This document shows, in pieces, positions 57,387-64,000 of a DNA stretch of 64,000 bases; positions within the stretch are counted from its first letter, which is position 1, and each line of letters starts with the position of its first letter. Both the position numbers and the translations under genes were made by a program. Origin of the DNA: Xylophilus sp. Leaf220 (GTDB lineage: Bacteria > Pseudomonadota > Gammaproteobacteria > Burkholderiales > Burkholderiaceae_C); contig NZ_LMKO01000026.1 of NCBI RefSeq assembly GCF_001421705.1, forward strand, positions 1 to 64,000, read 5' to 3'. The notes under the pieces were generated by a model. The model did no database searches and was not told where the DNA came from. It saw nothing but the letters and a program-made list of their open reading frames with translations.

Positions 57387-58217
57387 ATGAAATCCTTCTC
57401 CCGCAAAGACTACGCGCGGCAGCTCGAGCCGCTGCAGATCGAACTGGCCCGCATGGCCCGCTGGGCCGCCGCCACCGGCCAGCGCATCCTGGTGATCTTC
57501 GAGGGCCGCGACACCGCCGGCAAGGGCGGCGCGATCGGCGCGGTGTCGGAGCACCTGAACCCGCGCCAGTGCCGGGTGGTGGCCCTGCCCAAGCCGACCG
57601 ACCGCGAGCGCGGCCAGTGGTATTTCCAGCGCTACGCGACCCACCTGCCGGCCGCCGGCGAGATCGTGCTGTTCGACCGCAGCTGGTACAACCGCGCCGG
57701 CGTCGAGAAGGTGATGGGCTACGCCACCGACGCCCAGGTCGAGGCCTTCCTGCGGCAGGTGCCGGTGTTCGAGCAGATGCTGGTCGACGACGGCATCCTG
57801 CTCTTCAAGTACTGGCTGGGCACCGACCAGGACGAGCAGGAGGCCCGCTTCGCCGAGCGGCACACCGACCCGCTCAAGCGCTGGAAGCTCTCGCCGATCG
57901 ACCTGGAGGCGCGAAAGCACTACGCCGACTACACCGCCGCCCGCGAGGCGATGCTGCAGGCCACCCACACGCCGCAGGCGCCCTGGACGCTGGTCGATTT
58001 CAACGACCAGCGCGCCGGCCGCCTGACCCTGCTGCGCGACCTGCTCGACCGCCTGCCCGACACCCACATCGAGGACGACCCGATGGCGCTGGAGCCGTTG
58101 GTCCGCAAGCCGCTGAAGGAGCGCTACGGCGTGGTCAAGCCGCTGAAGACGGCCAGGCCGGGGAAGTCGGACGGCAAGGGCGAAAAGCCCGAAAAGCCCG
58201 ACAAGGCCGATTCCTGA
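57387..58217 (+). CDS. ppk2: Polyphosphate kinase 2
   Basis: 276 residues, class I PPK2. Walker A FEGRDTAGKGGAI, Walker B VLFDRSWYNRAGVEKVMG, and WLGTDQDEQEARF with the lid Arg. Transfers phosphate between polyphosphate and nucleoside diphosphates. C-terminal 25 residues are Lys/Gly/Pro rich. Start ATG 57387. Confidence 0.95.
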   Translation: MKSFSRKDYARQLEPLQIELARMARWAAATGQRILVIFEGRDTAGKGGAIGAVSEHLNPRQCRVVALPKPTDRERGQWYFQRYATHLPAAGEIVLFDRSWYNRAGVEKVMGYATDAQVEAFLRQVPVFEQMLVDDGILLFKYWLGTDQDEQEARFAERHTDPLKRWKLSPIDLEARKHYADYTAAREAMLQATHTPQAPWTLVDFNDQRAGRLTLLRDLLDRLPDTHIEDDPMALEPLVRKPLKERYGVVKPLKTARPGKSDGKGEKPEKPDKADS

Positions 58218-58223
58218 GTCCGT

Positions 58224-58275
58224 AAAGGCCTGCAGCCGGCGTGCAGAGCCGGCCTCTAGCTATCGATAACGTAGC
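58224..58275 (-). repeat. Dispersed repeat copy (full, reversed)
   Basis: On the minus strand: GCTACGTTATCGATAGC, then GGCCGGC-N6-CGCCGGC, then TGCAGGCCTTT. It lies between the convergent ppk2 and ssuA-like genes. Confidence 0.75.
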
Positions 58276-58283
58276 GGATGGCG

Positions 58284-59369
58284 TCAGGGTTTCGCCGCCG
58301 TTCCATCCGCCCCGGTCGGCGCCCAGTAGTCCTCCGCCCCCGCCGCGCGCAGCGCCTGCTGCAGGAAGCGCCGGTCGGCCCAGGCCTCGACGTCGAAGCC
58401 GCTGCGGACGATGCCGATCTGCTGGCTGCCGGCGACCACCTCCTTGTAGCGGGCCACCAGACCGTCGTCGACCAGCGGCGAGTAGCGCGCCTTGAGCGAG
58501 CTGCCGTCGAATTCGTTCCGGAAGATCGAGAGCGGCAGGCCGCTGGCGGCCACGTATTCGTCGTAGAGCGCGGCGCGGCGGCTGTCCTCGGAGGCGGCGC
58601 GCGCCTCCTTCACCACCACGGTCAGCACCCGCACCAGCGCCTCGGGGTAGCGGTCGATGAAATCCTGCGTCGCGATCAGGCCCGACTGGATGGTGAACCG
58701 CGCCGGCTTACCCTTGGTGCTGACCGGGACCAGCGCGGTGCCGTTCTCCCTGAGCAGGTTCAGGTCGGTGCCGCCGAAGGTGGCGTCGATGTCCTTGTTG
58801 ACCACCGCCGCCTTGGAGGTGGGCCAGTCGAGGTTGGTGAAGCGCACGTCCTTCTCGGTCAGGCCCGCTTCCTCCAGCAGCCGGTTGAAGGTGAGCTGGT
58901 AGGCGGTGCCGCGCAGCACCGCGACGCGCTTGCCCTTCAGGTCGGCGGCGCTGCGAACCTCGGAGCCGAGCGGCACCGCCAGGTAGCTGTTGTTGCTGCG
59001 CGAGACGCCGGCCAGCAGCCGGGTGCGCAGCCCGTTGGCCCGGCCGATCACGCCGGCCACGTCGCCCAGGTAGACGATGTCGAGCTGCTTGGTGGTCAGC
59101 CCCTCGTTGATCGCAGGGCCCGCGCCCTTGAAGAACTTCCATTCGATCTTCACGCCGTCCTTGGCGAACTCGGCCTCCAGCGCCTTCTTGGCATAGACCA
59201 GCGACACCGGATGCGCCCCGGCGAACGAGTGGCCGGCGGTGCCCTGCTCGGGCGCGGCCAGGCGGATCACCTGCGGCAGGTCGGCGGCGAGGGCGTTGCC
59301 GGCCAGGGCAGCCCACGCGAGGGCGGAGGCCAGCAGCGGCCGGCGGGCGAGGTGGAGAAGGCGGGTCAT
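58284..59369 (-). CDS. Sulfonate/nitrate/taurine-type ABC binding protein
   Basis: 361 residues with a signal peptide (1-28, ALAADL). SsuA-like: VEAEFAKDGVKIEWKFFKGAGPAINEGL, LDIVYLGDVAGVIGRANG and AVVNKDIDATFGGTD. Binds an organosulfur compound in the periplasm. Last gene of the operon and 143 bases behind the dioxygenase gene. Confidence 0.88.
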   Translation of the reverse strand: MTRLLHLARRPLLASALAWAALAGNALAADLPQVIRLAAPEQGTAGHSFAGAHPVSLVYAKKALEAEFAKDGVKIEWKFFKGAGPAINEGLTTKQLDIVYLGDVAGVIGRANGLRTRLLAGVSRSNNSYLAVPLGSEVRSAADLKGKRVAVLRGTAYQLTFNRLLEEAGLTEKDVRFTNLDWPTSKAAVVNKDIDATFGGTDLNLLRENGTALVPVSTKGKPARFTIQSGLIATQDFIDRYPEALVRVLTVVVKEARAASEDSRRAALYDEYVAASGLPLSIFRNEFDGSSLKARYSPLVDDGLVARYKEVVAGSQQIGIVRSGFDVEAWADRRFLQQALRAAGAEDYWAPTGADGTAAKP

Positions 59370-59404
59370 GCGGAAGTCAACTTGGTCAGAAGAAGGAAGA
59401 GGCG

Positions 59405-59512
59405 CAAATGGGGCCGTCCAGCAGCGCACCCGTGGAGCGGGCTTCGCCCGGCCACCGGGTGTGCCCCCCTTTGCGCAGCGAAATGGGGGAGCGACGCAGT
59501 CGCTTAGGGGGA
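59405..59512. repeat. Hairpin-rich intergenic sequence
   Basis: Contains GGAGCGGGCTTCGCCCGG (59435-59453) and GAGCGACGCAGTCGCTTAG (59488-59505), together with CCCCCC and GGGGG tracts. Resembles the palindromic intergenic repeats often seen in Comamonadaceae. No gene. Confidence 0.5.
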
Positions 59513-60427
59513 TTACCTGATCTTTTTGCTGCGGACGCCATCGACGCCGACGGGCACGTCGCCGCTCACCGTCACCCGGCGCACCACCCGGTGGGCGTCG
59601 CCGTAGTCGTTGATCGCGTAGTGCTGGGTGGCGCGGTTGTCCCAGACGGCGACGTCGCCCTCGGTCCAGCGCCAGCGCACCGTGTTCTCCAGCCGCAGGA
59701 TGTGGCCGGTGAGGATCTCGATCAGGCGCTGCGAATCGTGGGTGGAATAGCCCGCCAGCTTCTTGGCGAAGTGGCCCAGCAGCAGCGCCCGCTCGCCGGT
59801 TTCGGGGTGTACCCGCACCACCGGATGCTCGGCCTCGAACAGGGTCGAGGTGAACACCTCGCGGTAGCGCTTGCGGCCGGCCTCTTCGCCGCCGTCGGCG
59901 CGCACCGCCGCATAGTCGTAGTCGTTGCCGTGGACGGCGCGCAGATTCTCGGCCAGAGCCTTCAGCGGGGCGGGCAGGCCCTCGTAGGCGGCCACGGTGT
60001 TGGCCCAGACGGTGTCGCCGCCGATCTCGGGAATCGTGACCGCGCGCAGTACGCCGGCCTGCGGCGGCGCCACATCGAAGGTCACGTCGGTGTGCCAGGA
60101 GTTGGCCCGGCCACCGTGGCGCGAGTCCAGCTCCAGCAGGGTGCGGCCGTCGGGCGAGGGCACGGTCGGGTGCGGCTCGATCGGGCCGAAGAGGCGGCCG
60201 AAGGCTTCGTGCTCCGCATCGTCCAGGTGCTGCTGGCCGCGGAAGAACAGCACCTTGTGGCGCAGCAGCGCGGCCTTGACGGCGGCGAAGGTCTCGGGCG
60301 CCAGGTTGCCCGAGAGCCGCACGCCGCGGATCTCGGCGCCGATGCGGCCGGCCAGCGGGCGGATGTCGAGGGCCGCGTCGGCCACGGAGGGCTCGGCGGA
60401 CGGACGTGCGTTCAGTACGGTGCTCAT
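59513..60427 (-). CDS. TauD/AtsK-family Fe(II)/2-oxoglutarate dioxygenase
   Basis: 304 residues. Iron ligands in SWHTDVTF (His-x-Asp) and a distal His in YGDAHRVVRR with the 2-oxoglutarate Arg; VWDNRATQHYAINDY is the family C-terminal motif. Oxidises taurine (TauD) or alkyl sulfates (AtsK) to release sulfite or sulfate. The substrate cannot be read. Placed between SsuB-like and SsuA-like genes. Confidence 0.93.
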   Translation of the reverse strand: MSTVLNARPSAEPSVADAALDIRPLAGRIGAEIRGVRLSGNLAPETFAAVKAALLRHKVLFFRGQQHLDDAEHEAFGRLFGPIEPHPTVPSPDGRTLLELDSRHGGRANSWHTDVTFDVAPPQAGVLRAVTIPEIGGDTVWANTVAAYEGLPAPLKALAENLRAVHGNDYDYAAVRADGGEEAGRKRYREVFTSTLFEAEHPVVRVHPETGERALLLGHFAKKLAGYSTHDSQRLIEILTGHILRLENTVRWRWTEGDVAVWDNRATQHYAINDYGDAHRVVRRVTVSGDVPVGVDGVRSKKIR

Positions 60428-60479
60428 GGCGAATCACCTGCGGTTGAAAAAAACGGGATGCGGAACGGGGCGGCGGGAT

Positions 60480-61310
60480 TCAGATCGCGAAGTGCCAGTC
60501 GCCCGCCAGCGGCGTGCGCGGCGCGGGCCGCAGCGGCGGCGCGGCGGGCGCGCCGTCGGGGCCGGCGAACTCGCGCAGCACGTCGTCCTTGATCCGCACG
60601 AAGTCGAGGTCGGCGCGCCGCCGCGGATGCGCCAGGCCGACCGGCACGATGCGGCGGATGCGGCCGGGGCGCGGCTCCATCACCACCACCTTGTCGCCGA
60701 GGAACACCGCCTCCTCCACGTCGTGGGTCACCAGGATCATGGTGATGCCCTCGGCCTGCCAGATGCGGTGCAGCTCCTGCTGCAGGTGGGCGCGGGTCAT
60801 CGCATCGAGCGCGCCGAAGGGCTCGTCGAGCAGCAGGATCTCCGGCCGGTTCACCAGCGCGCGGGCGATGGCCACCCGCTGCGACATGCCGCCCGAGAGC
60901 TGGTGCGGATGCGCCTTCTCGAAGCCCTCCAGCCCCACCAGCGCGATGTGGCGCTGCACCGAAGCGCGTTTTTCTGCCTCGGGCAGCGGCGCGTTCAGCA
61001 GGCCCAGGCCGATGTTCTGCTCCACCGTCAGCCACGGAAAGAGGCGGTGCTCCTGGAACACGATGCCGCGGTCGAGGCTGGTGCCGACGATGCGTTGGCC
61101 GTCGAGCAGGATCTCGCCCTGGTAGTCGTCCTCCAGCCCGATCACCAGGCGCAGCAGCGTCGACTTGCCGCAGCCGCTGGTGCCGACGATGCTGACGAAT
61201 TCGCCGGGCGCGATGGACAGCGTGATGTCCGAGAGGATGGGCAGCGGCTGGCCGTCGACCTGGTAGGTCTTGTGGACGTGGCGCAGTGCGAGGGTGCCGG
61301 CGTGGGCCAT
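60480..61310 (-). CDS. ssuB: Sulfonate-type ABC transporter ATP-binding protein
   Basis: 276 residues. Walker A GTSGCGKST, signature [15 protein letters not shown], Walker B LLLDEPFGALDAMTR, and H-loop VTHDVEEAVFLGD, typical of SsuB/TauB/NrtD. Serves both permeases. Start ATG 61310. Confidence 0.94.
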   Translation of the reverse strand: MAHAGTLALRHVHKTYQVDGQPLPILSDITLSIAPGEFVSIVGTSGCGKSTLLRLVIGLEDDYQGEILLDGQRIVGTSLDRGIVFQEHRLFPWLTVEQNIGLGLLNAPLPEAEKRASVQRHIALVGLEGFEKAHPHQLSGGMSQRVAIARALVNRPEILLLDEPFGALDAMTRAHLQQELHRIWQAEGITMILVTHDVEEAVFLGDKVVVMEPRPGRIRRIVPVGLAHPRRRADLDFVRIKDDVLREFAGPDGAPAAPPLRPAPRTPLAGDWHFAI

Positions 61311-61320
61311 GGAATGTCTC

Positions 61321-62235
61321 CTAGTGGAAATGCGCGACGCTGGTGCCGCGCCAGGCCAATAAACGGCGTTCGAGCTGCGACGCGAGCCAGTTGAGGCTGA
61401 AGCCGACGATGCCCACCACGATCACGCCGAACAGCACCAGGTCCATCCAGAAGTGCTCGCGGCCGTCGACCAGGGTGTTGCCGATGCCCTTGCCCGAGAC
61501 CAGCAGGTACTCGGCGCCGAGGGTGGCGAGCCAGGCGTAGATCAGGCTCAGGTGCACGCCGGCGAAGATCGACGGCGCGGCCGAGGGCAGCACCACCCGG
61601 CGCAGCAGCTGCCAGCGCGAGAAGTCGAAGACGCGCGCCACCTCGATGTACTCGCGCGGCACGCTGCGGATGCCCTCGAAGGTGTTGAGCACCATCGGGA
61701 AGAAGGCCGCCAGCGAAAGGAACACCACCTTGGCCAGGTCGCCCAGGCCGAACCAGACCGAGATCAGCGGGATCCAGGCGAAGAGCGAAATCTGCTTGAC
61801 CGTATGGAAGCTGGGGCCGACCACGTCCTCGAACAGCCGCGACAGGCCGAGCGCGGTGCCGAACGCCAGGCCCAGCGTCGCGCCCAGCACGAAGCCCGCC
61901 AGGTTGCGCCAGAGGCTCGAGCCCAGCGCCGTCCACAGCTGGCCGGTGACCGCCTGGTCGACCGCGGTGGCCCAGACCTTCGACAGCGGCACCAGCAGTG
62001 GCGAGGTCGACCAGCCGAAGCGCACCGCCGCCCACCAGAGCACCAGCAGCAGCACCGGGATCACCCAGCCGCGCAGGGCACGGGGCACGGCGGGCCGGGG
62101 GCGCTTGCGGACCGGCGCGTCCGGTGCCTCCGCGGCCCGCTCGGGCGGCAGGAGCGGCGCCACCGTCAGCGTGCCGGCCTCCAGCGCCGGCGGCGTCGCG
62201 GCCCAGGCGGCGGGATGGGTGAGGTGCTCGCTCAT
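61321..62235 (-). CDS. ssuC: Sulfonate-type ABC permease 1
   Basis: 304 residues. N-terminal 50 cytoplasmic residues (Pro/Ala-rich), then six TM helices with the EAA loop EGIRSVPREYIEVARVFDFSRW. SsuC/TauC family. Ten bases precede ssuB. Confidence 0.92.
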   Translation of the reverse strand: MSEHLTHPAAWAATPPALEAGTLTVAPLLPPERAAEAPDAPVRKRPRPAVPRALRGWVIPVLLLVLWWAAVRFGWSTSPLLVPLSKVWATAVDQAVTGQLWTALGSSLWRNLAGFVLGATLGLAFGTALGLSRLFEDVVGPSFHTVKQISLFAWIPLISVWFGLGDLAKVVFLSLAAFFPMVLNTFEGIRSVPREYIEVARVFDFSRWQLLRRVVLPSAAPSIFAGVHLSLIYAWLATLGAEYLLVSGKGIGNTLVDGREHFWMDLVLFGVIVVGIVGFSLNWLASQLERRLLAWRGTSVAHFH

Positions 62236-62268
62236 GGCTGCTCCCGGGTGGCGGGCAACGAGCCCTTT

Positions 62269-62330
62269 GCTATGAAAAACGTAGCTGCTGGCCGGCGCCG
62301 TACGCCGGCTGCAGGCACTTTCTGCTTGAA
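62269..62330 (+). repeat. Dispersed repeat copy (full)
   Basis: GCTAT-N7-GTAGC, GGCCGGCG-N5-CGCCGGC, TGCAGGCACTTT, and a CTTGAAAG end. Sits between the two permease genes of the operon. Confidence 0.8.
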
Positions 62331-62344
62331 AGCGCGGGCCCGCA

Positions 62345-63220
62345 TCACAGTCCCACCCGGCGCCAGCGCAGCAGCCACGCCTCGGCCAGCGCCAGCAGCT
62401 TGTCGAGCGCGAAGCCCACCGCGCCCACCACCACCACCGCGGCCATCACCACGTCGAGCTGGAACAGCTGCCGGCCGTAGACGATCATGAAGCCCAGCCC
62501 TTCGGACGAGGCCAGCAGCTCGACCACCACCAGCGCCAGCCAGGCGTGGGTGAGGCCGTAGCGGATGCCGTTCCAGATCGGCGCCAGCGCCGCCGGGAAC
62601 ACCACCTTCCGCAGCATCTGCCAGCGGGTGAAGCGGAACACCCGGGCCAGCTCGATGTACTGCACCGGCACGCCCTGGATGCCCTTGAAGGTGTTGATCG
62701 CGATCGGCACCGCGGCGGCCTTGGCGATCAGGATGATCTTGAGTGCCTCGTCGATGCCCACCAGCAGCATCAGCAGCGGCAGCCAGCCCAGCACCGGGAT
62801 CTGGCTGAAGGCCTTGAAGATCGGGTAGACGTAGTCCTTGACCGTGGGCGACAGGCCCATCGCCACGCCCAGCGCCAGCCCGGCGGCGGCGCCCGCCAGG
62901 AAGCCCCAGAACACGCGCCAGAAGCTCACCACCAGGTTGGCCCACAGCTCGCCGCTGGCGAACAGCTCGCCGAAGGTGCGGGCCACCGCCGCCGGGGCGG
63001 GCAGCACCTGCGGCGCCACCCATTCGTAGTGCGCCGCCACCGCCCACAGCGCCAGCACCGCCAGCGGCAGCGGCCAGGCGAGCAGCAGCCGCAGCCACCG
63101 CGGCCGGCGCCGCCAGACCGAGACGGCCGGCGCCGTGCGCGCGGTGGCCGCGGCCCTGGTCGACTCCGCAGGTACCCGCGGCGAAGAGGCGAGGGGAGGC
63201 GACAACGGTACGGAGCTCAT
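62345..63220 (-). CDS. Sulfonate-type ABC permease 2
   Basis: 291 residues. Six TM helices and EAA loop KGIQGVPVQYIELARVFRFTRW. Paralogue of permease 1; probably specific for the second binding protein or forming a heterodimer. ATG 63220 overlaps the stop of the upstream gene by four bases. Confidence 0.92.
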   Translation of the reverse strand: MSSVPLSPPLASSPRVPAESTRAAATARTAPAVSVWRRRPRWLRLLLAWPLPLAVLALWAVAAHYEWVAPQVLPAPAAVARTFGELFASGELWANLVVSFWRVFWGFLAGAAAGLALGVAMGLSPTVKDYVYPIFKAFSQIPVLGWLPLLMLLVGIDEALKIILIAKAAAVPIAINTFKGIQGVPVQYIELARVFRFTRWQMLRKVVFPAALAPIWNGIRYGLTHAWLALVVVELLASSEGLGFMIVYGRQLFQLDVVMAAVVVVGAVGFALDKLLALAEAWLLRWRRVGL

Positions 63221-64000
63221 ATCTGCCTGCCTTGTGCGTCGAGGGTGGGCCAGTAGTGCTGCAGGCCCTGCTCGCGCAGGGCGCGGTCGAGGTACTTGCG
63301 CTCGATCCAGCGGCCCACGTCCACCTCGCGGCGGGTCAGCCGGAACTGCACCAGCTGCTTCGACGCATCCTGGTAGAGCCCGACCAGCAGCGGGTCGAAC
63401 AGCGGCGAGAGCCGTACCTTCAGCGGCTGGCCCAGCAGGTCCTCGCGCCAGGCGGCGTAGGGCGTGCCGCCCTTGCCCCACTGCTGCAGCACCTCTTCGC
63501 GATGGCTCTCGTCGGAGCCCCAGCGCGCGGCACGGACGATGACGTTCACCACCCGCTGCACGATCTCGGGATGCGCCTGCTCGAAGGCCTCGGTCACCAG
63601 CACATGGTTCTGGCGGGTGAAGACGGGCGAATCGTCGCGGCTGGAATACAGGATCTTCGCTGCGCCCGCGTCGCGCAGCTTCAGCAGTTCCATGCCGCCG
63701 AAGGCCGCGTCGATGTCCCGGGTGGCCAGCGCCGCCTGCATCGCGGCGTAGTCGAGGTTGATCGCCTTCAGGTCTTTCTCGGCCAGGCCGTGCCTGGCGA
63801 GCAGCCGGTTGGTCGGCAGCTGGCCGCTGGTGCCCTTGAACAGCGCCACCCGCTTGCCGCGCAGCTCGGCGATCGAGGCCAGCGCCGAGTCGGGCGGCAC
63901 GGCCACGTAGAGGTTGTTGCGCGCACCCGAGGCCAGCAGCAGCCGCGTCTTGAGCCCGCCGGCCCGCGCCACCACCGCCGGCAGGTCGCCCTGCGCCGCG
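63217..64000 (-). CDS. Sulfonate-type ABC binding protein 2 (5' part outside window)
   Basis: C-terminal 260 or so residues of an SsuA-like binding protein: ALFKGTSGQLPTNRLLARHGLAEKD and ALATRDIDAAFGGMELLKL are homologous to the other binding protein (58284-59369). The frame continues over the right edge. First seen gene of the operon, coupled by ATGA to permease 2. Confidence 0.88.
   Translation of the reverse strand, partial: AAQGDLPAVVARAGGLKTRLLLASGARNNLYVAVPPDSALASIAELRGKRVALFKGTSGQLPTNRLLARHGLAEKDLKAINLDYAAMQAALATRDIDAAFGGMELLKLRDAGAAKILYSSRDDSPVFTRQNHVLVTEAFEQAHPEIVQRVVNVIVRAARWGSDESHREEVLQQWGKGGTPYAAWREDLLGQPLKVRLSPLFDPLLVGLYQDASKQLVQFRLTRREVDVGRWIERKYLDRALREQGLQHYWPTLDAQGRQI

Overview
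The window is about 70% GC and looks like a chromosomal segment of a betaproteobacterium, most likely family Comamonadaceae (Variovorax/Acidovorax/Xylophilus-type). The signs are a stand-alone homocysteine-methyltransferase module of MetH, monomeric isocitrate dehydrogenase, metX-metW behind a SAM-II-like riboswitch, an IPTL-CTERM protein, and short dispersed repeats whose core is GCTAT-N7-(A/G)TAGC followed by a GCCGGCG/CGCCGGC hairpin. Genus cannot be fixed from sequence reading alone.

Layout. 1-2150 is a low-GC insert that reads as integron gene cassettes on the minus strand: two attC-like sites (631-688 and 1465-1522) and one GTTAGAT crossover site (2143-2150) delimit a broken RelA/SpoT-domain gene, an HNH nuclease gene and a small multi-pass membrane protein. 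No integrase is visible. 2408-9694: monomeric icd; aliphatic amidase amiE followed by a CbbQ/NorQ-type AAA+ ATPase and a VWA partner; the MetH homocysteine-methyltransferase module. 9813-17679: an SH3-like secreted protein, phosphatidylserine decarboxylase and an AcrA-AcrB-OprM efflux operon. 17684-19217: a hydrolase and a PIN protein.

19214-26972 is a nickel urease operon on the minus strand, in transcription order ureD - [IPTL-CTERM gene on the opposite strand] - ureA - hupE/ureJ - ureB - ureC - [yefM/yoeB toxin-antitoxin] - ureE - ureF - ureG - PIN. Its UreE has an unusually long His-rich tail. 27125-37772: an RcnB-like protein, a THUMP-domain rRNA methyltransferase, a DUF4197 protein, a CzcCBA-type heavy-metal RND efflux operon and the divergent two-component system that probably controls it. 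37956-46368: detoxification and redox genes (PfpI/Hsp31-like, OYE, GST, OsmC, flavoprotein), DUF1328, a transglutaminase, and metX-metW.

46641-54851: a putative PD-(D/E)XK protein preceded by a LexA-type box, then a LacI-family regulator with two matching operators and an operon that joins a polar-amino-acid-type ABC importer to sugar-acid enzymes (TIM-barrel isomerase, KDG kinase, 2-hydroxyacid dehydrogenase). 54943-58217: a chemoreceptor, a small GlsB/YeaQ-like membrane protein and PPK2. 58284-64000: a sulfonate/sulfate-ester uptake and oxidation operon (two SsuA-like binding proteins, two permeases, one ATPase, a TauD-type dioxygenase), cut by the right edge.

The most noteworthy signals are the integron cassettes, the LexA-box/nuclease gene, foreign genes inside the urease operon, the amiE-AAA-VWA neighbourhood, and the dispersed repeat family.
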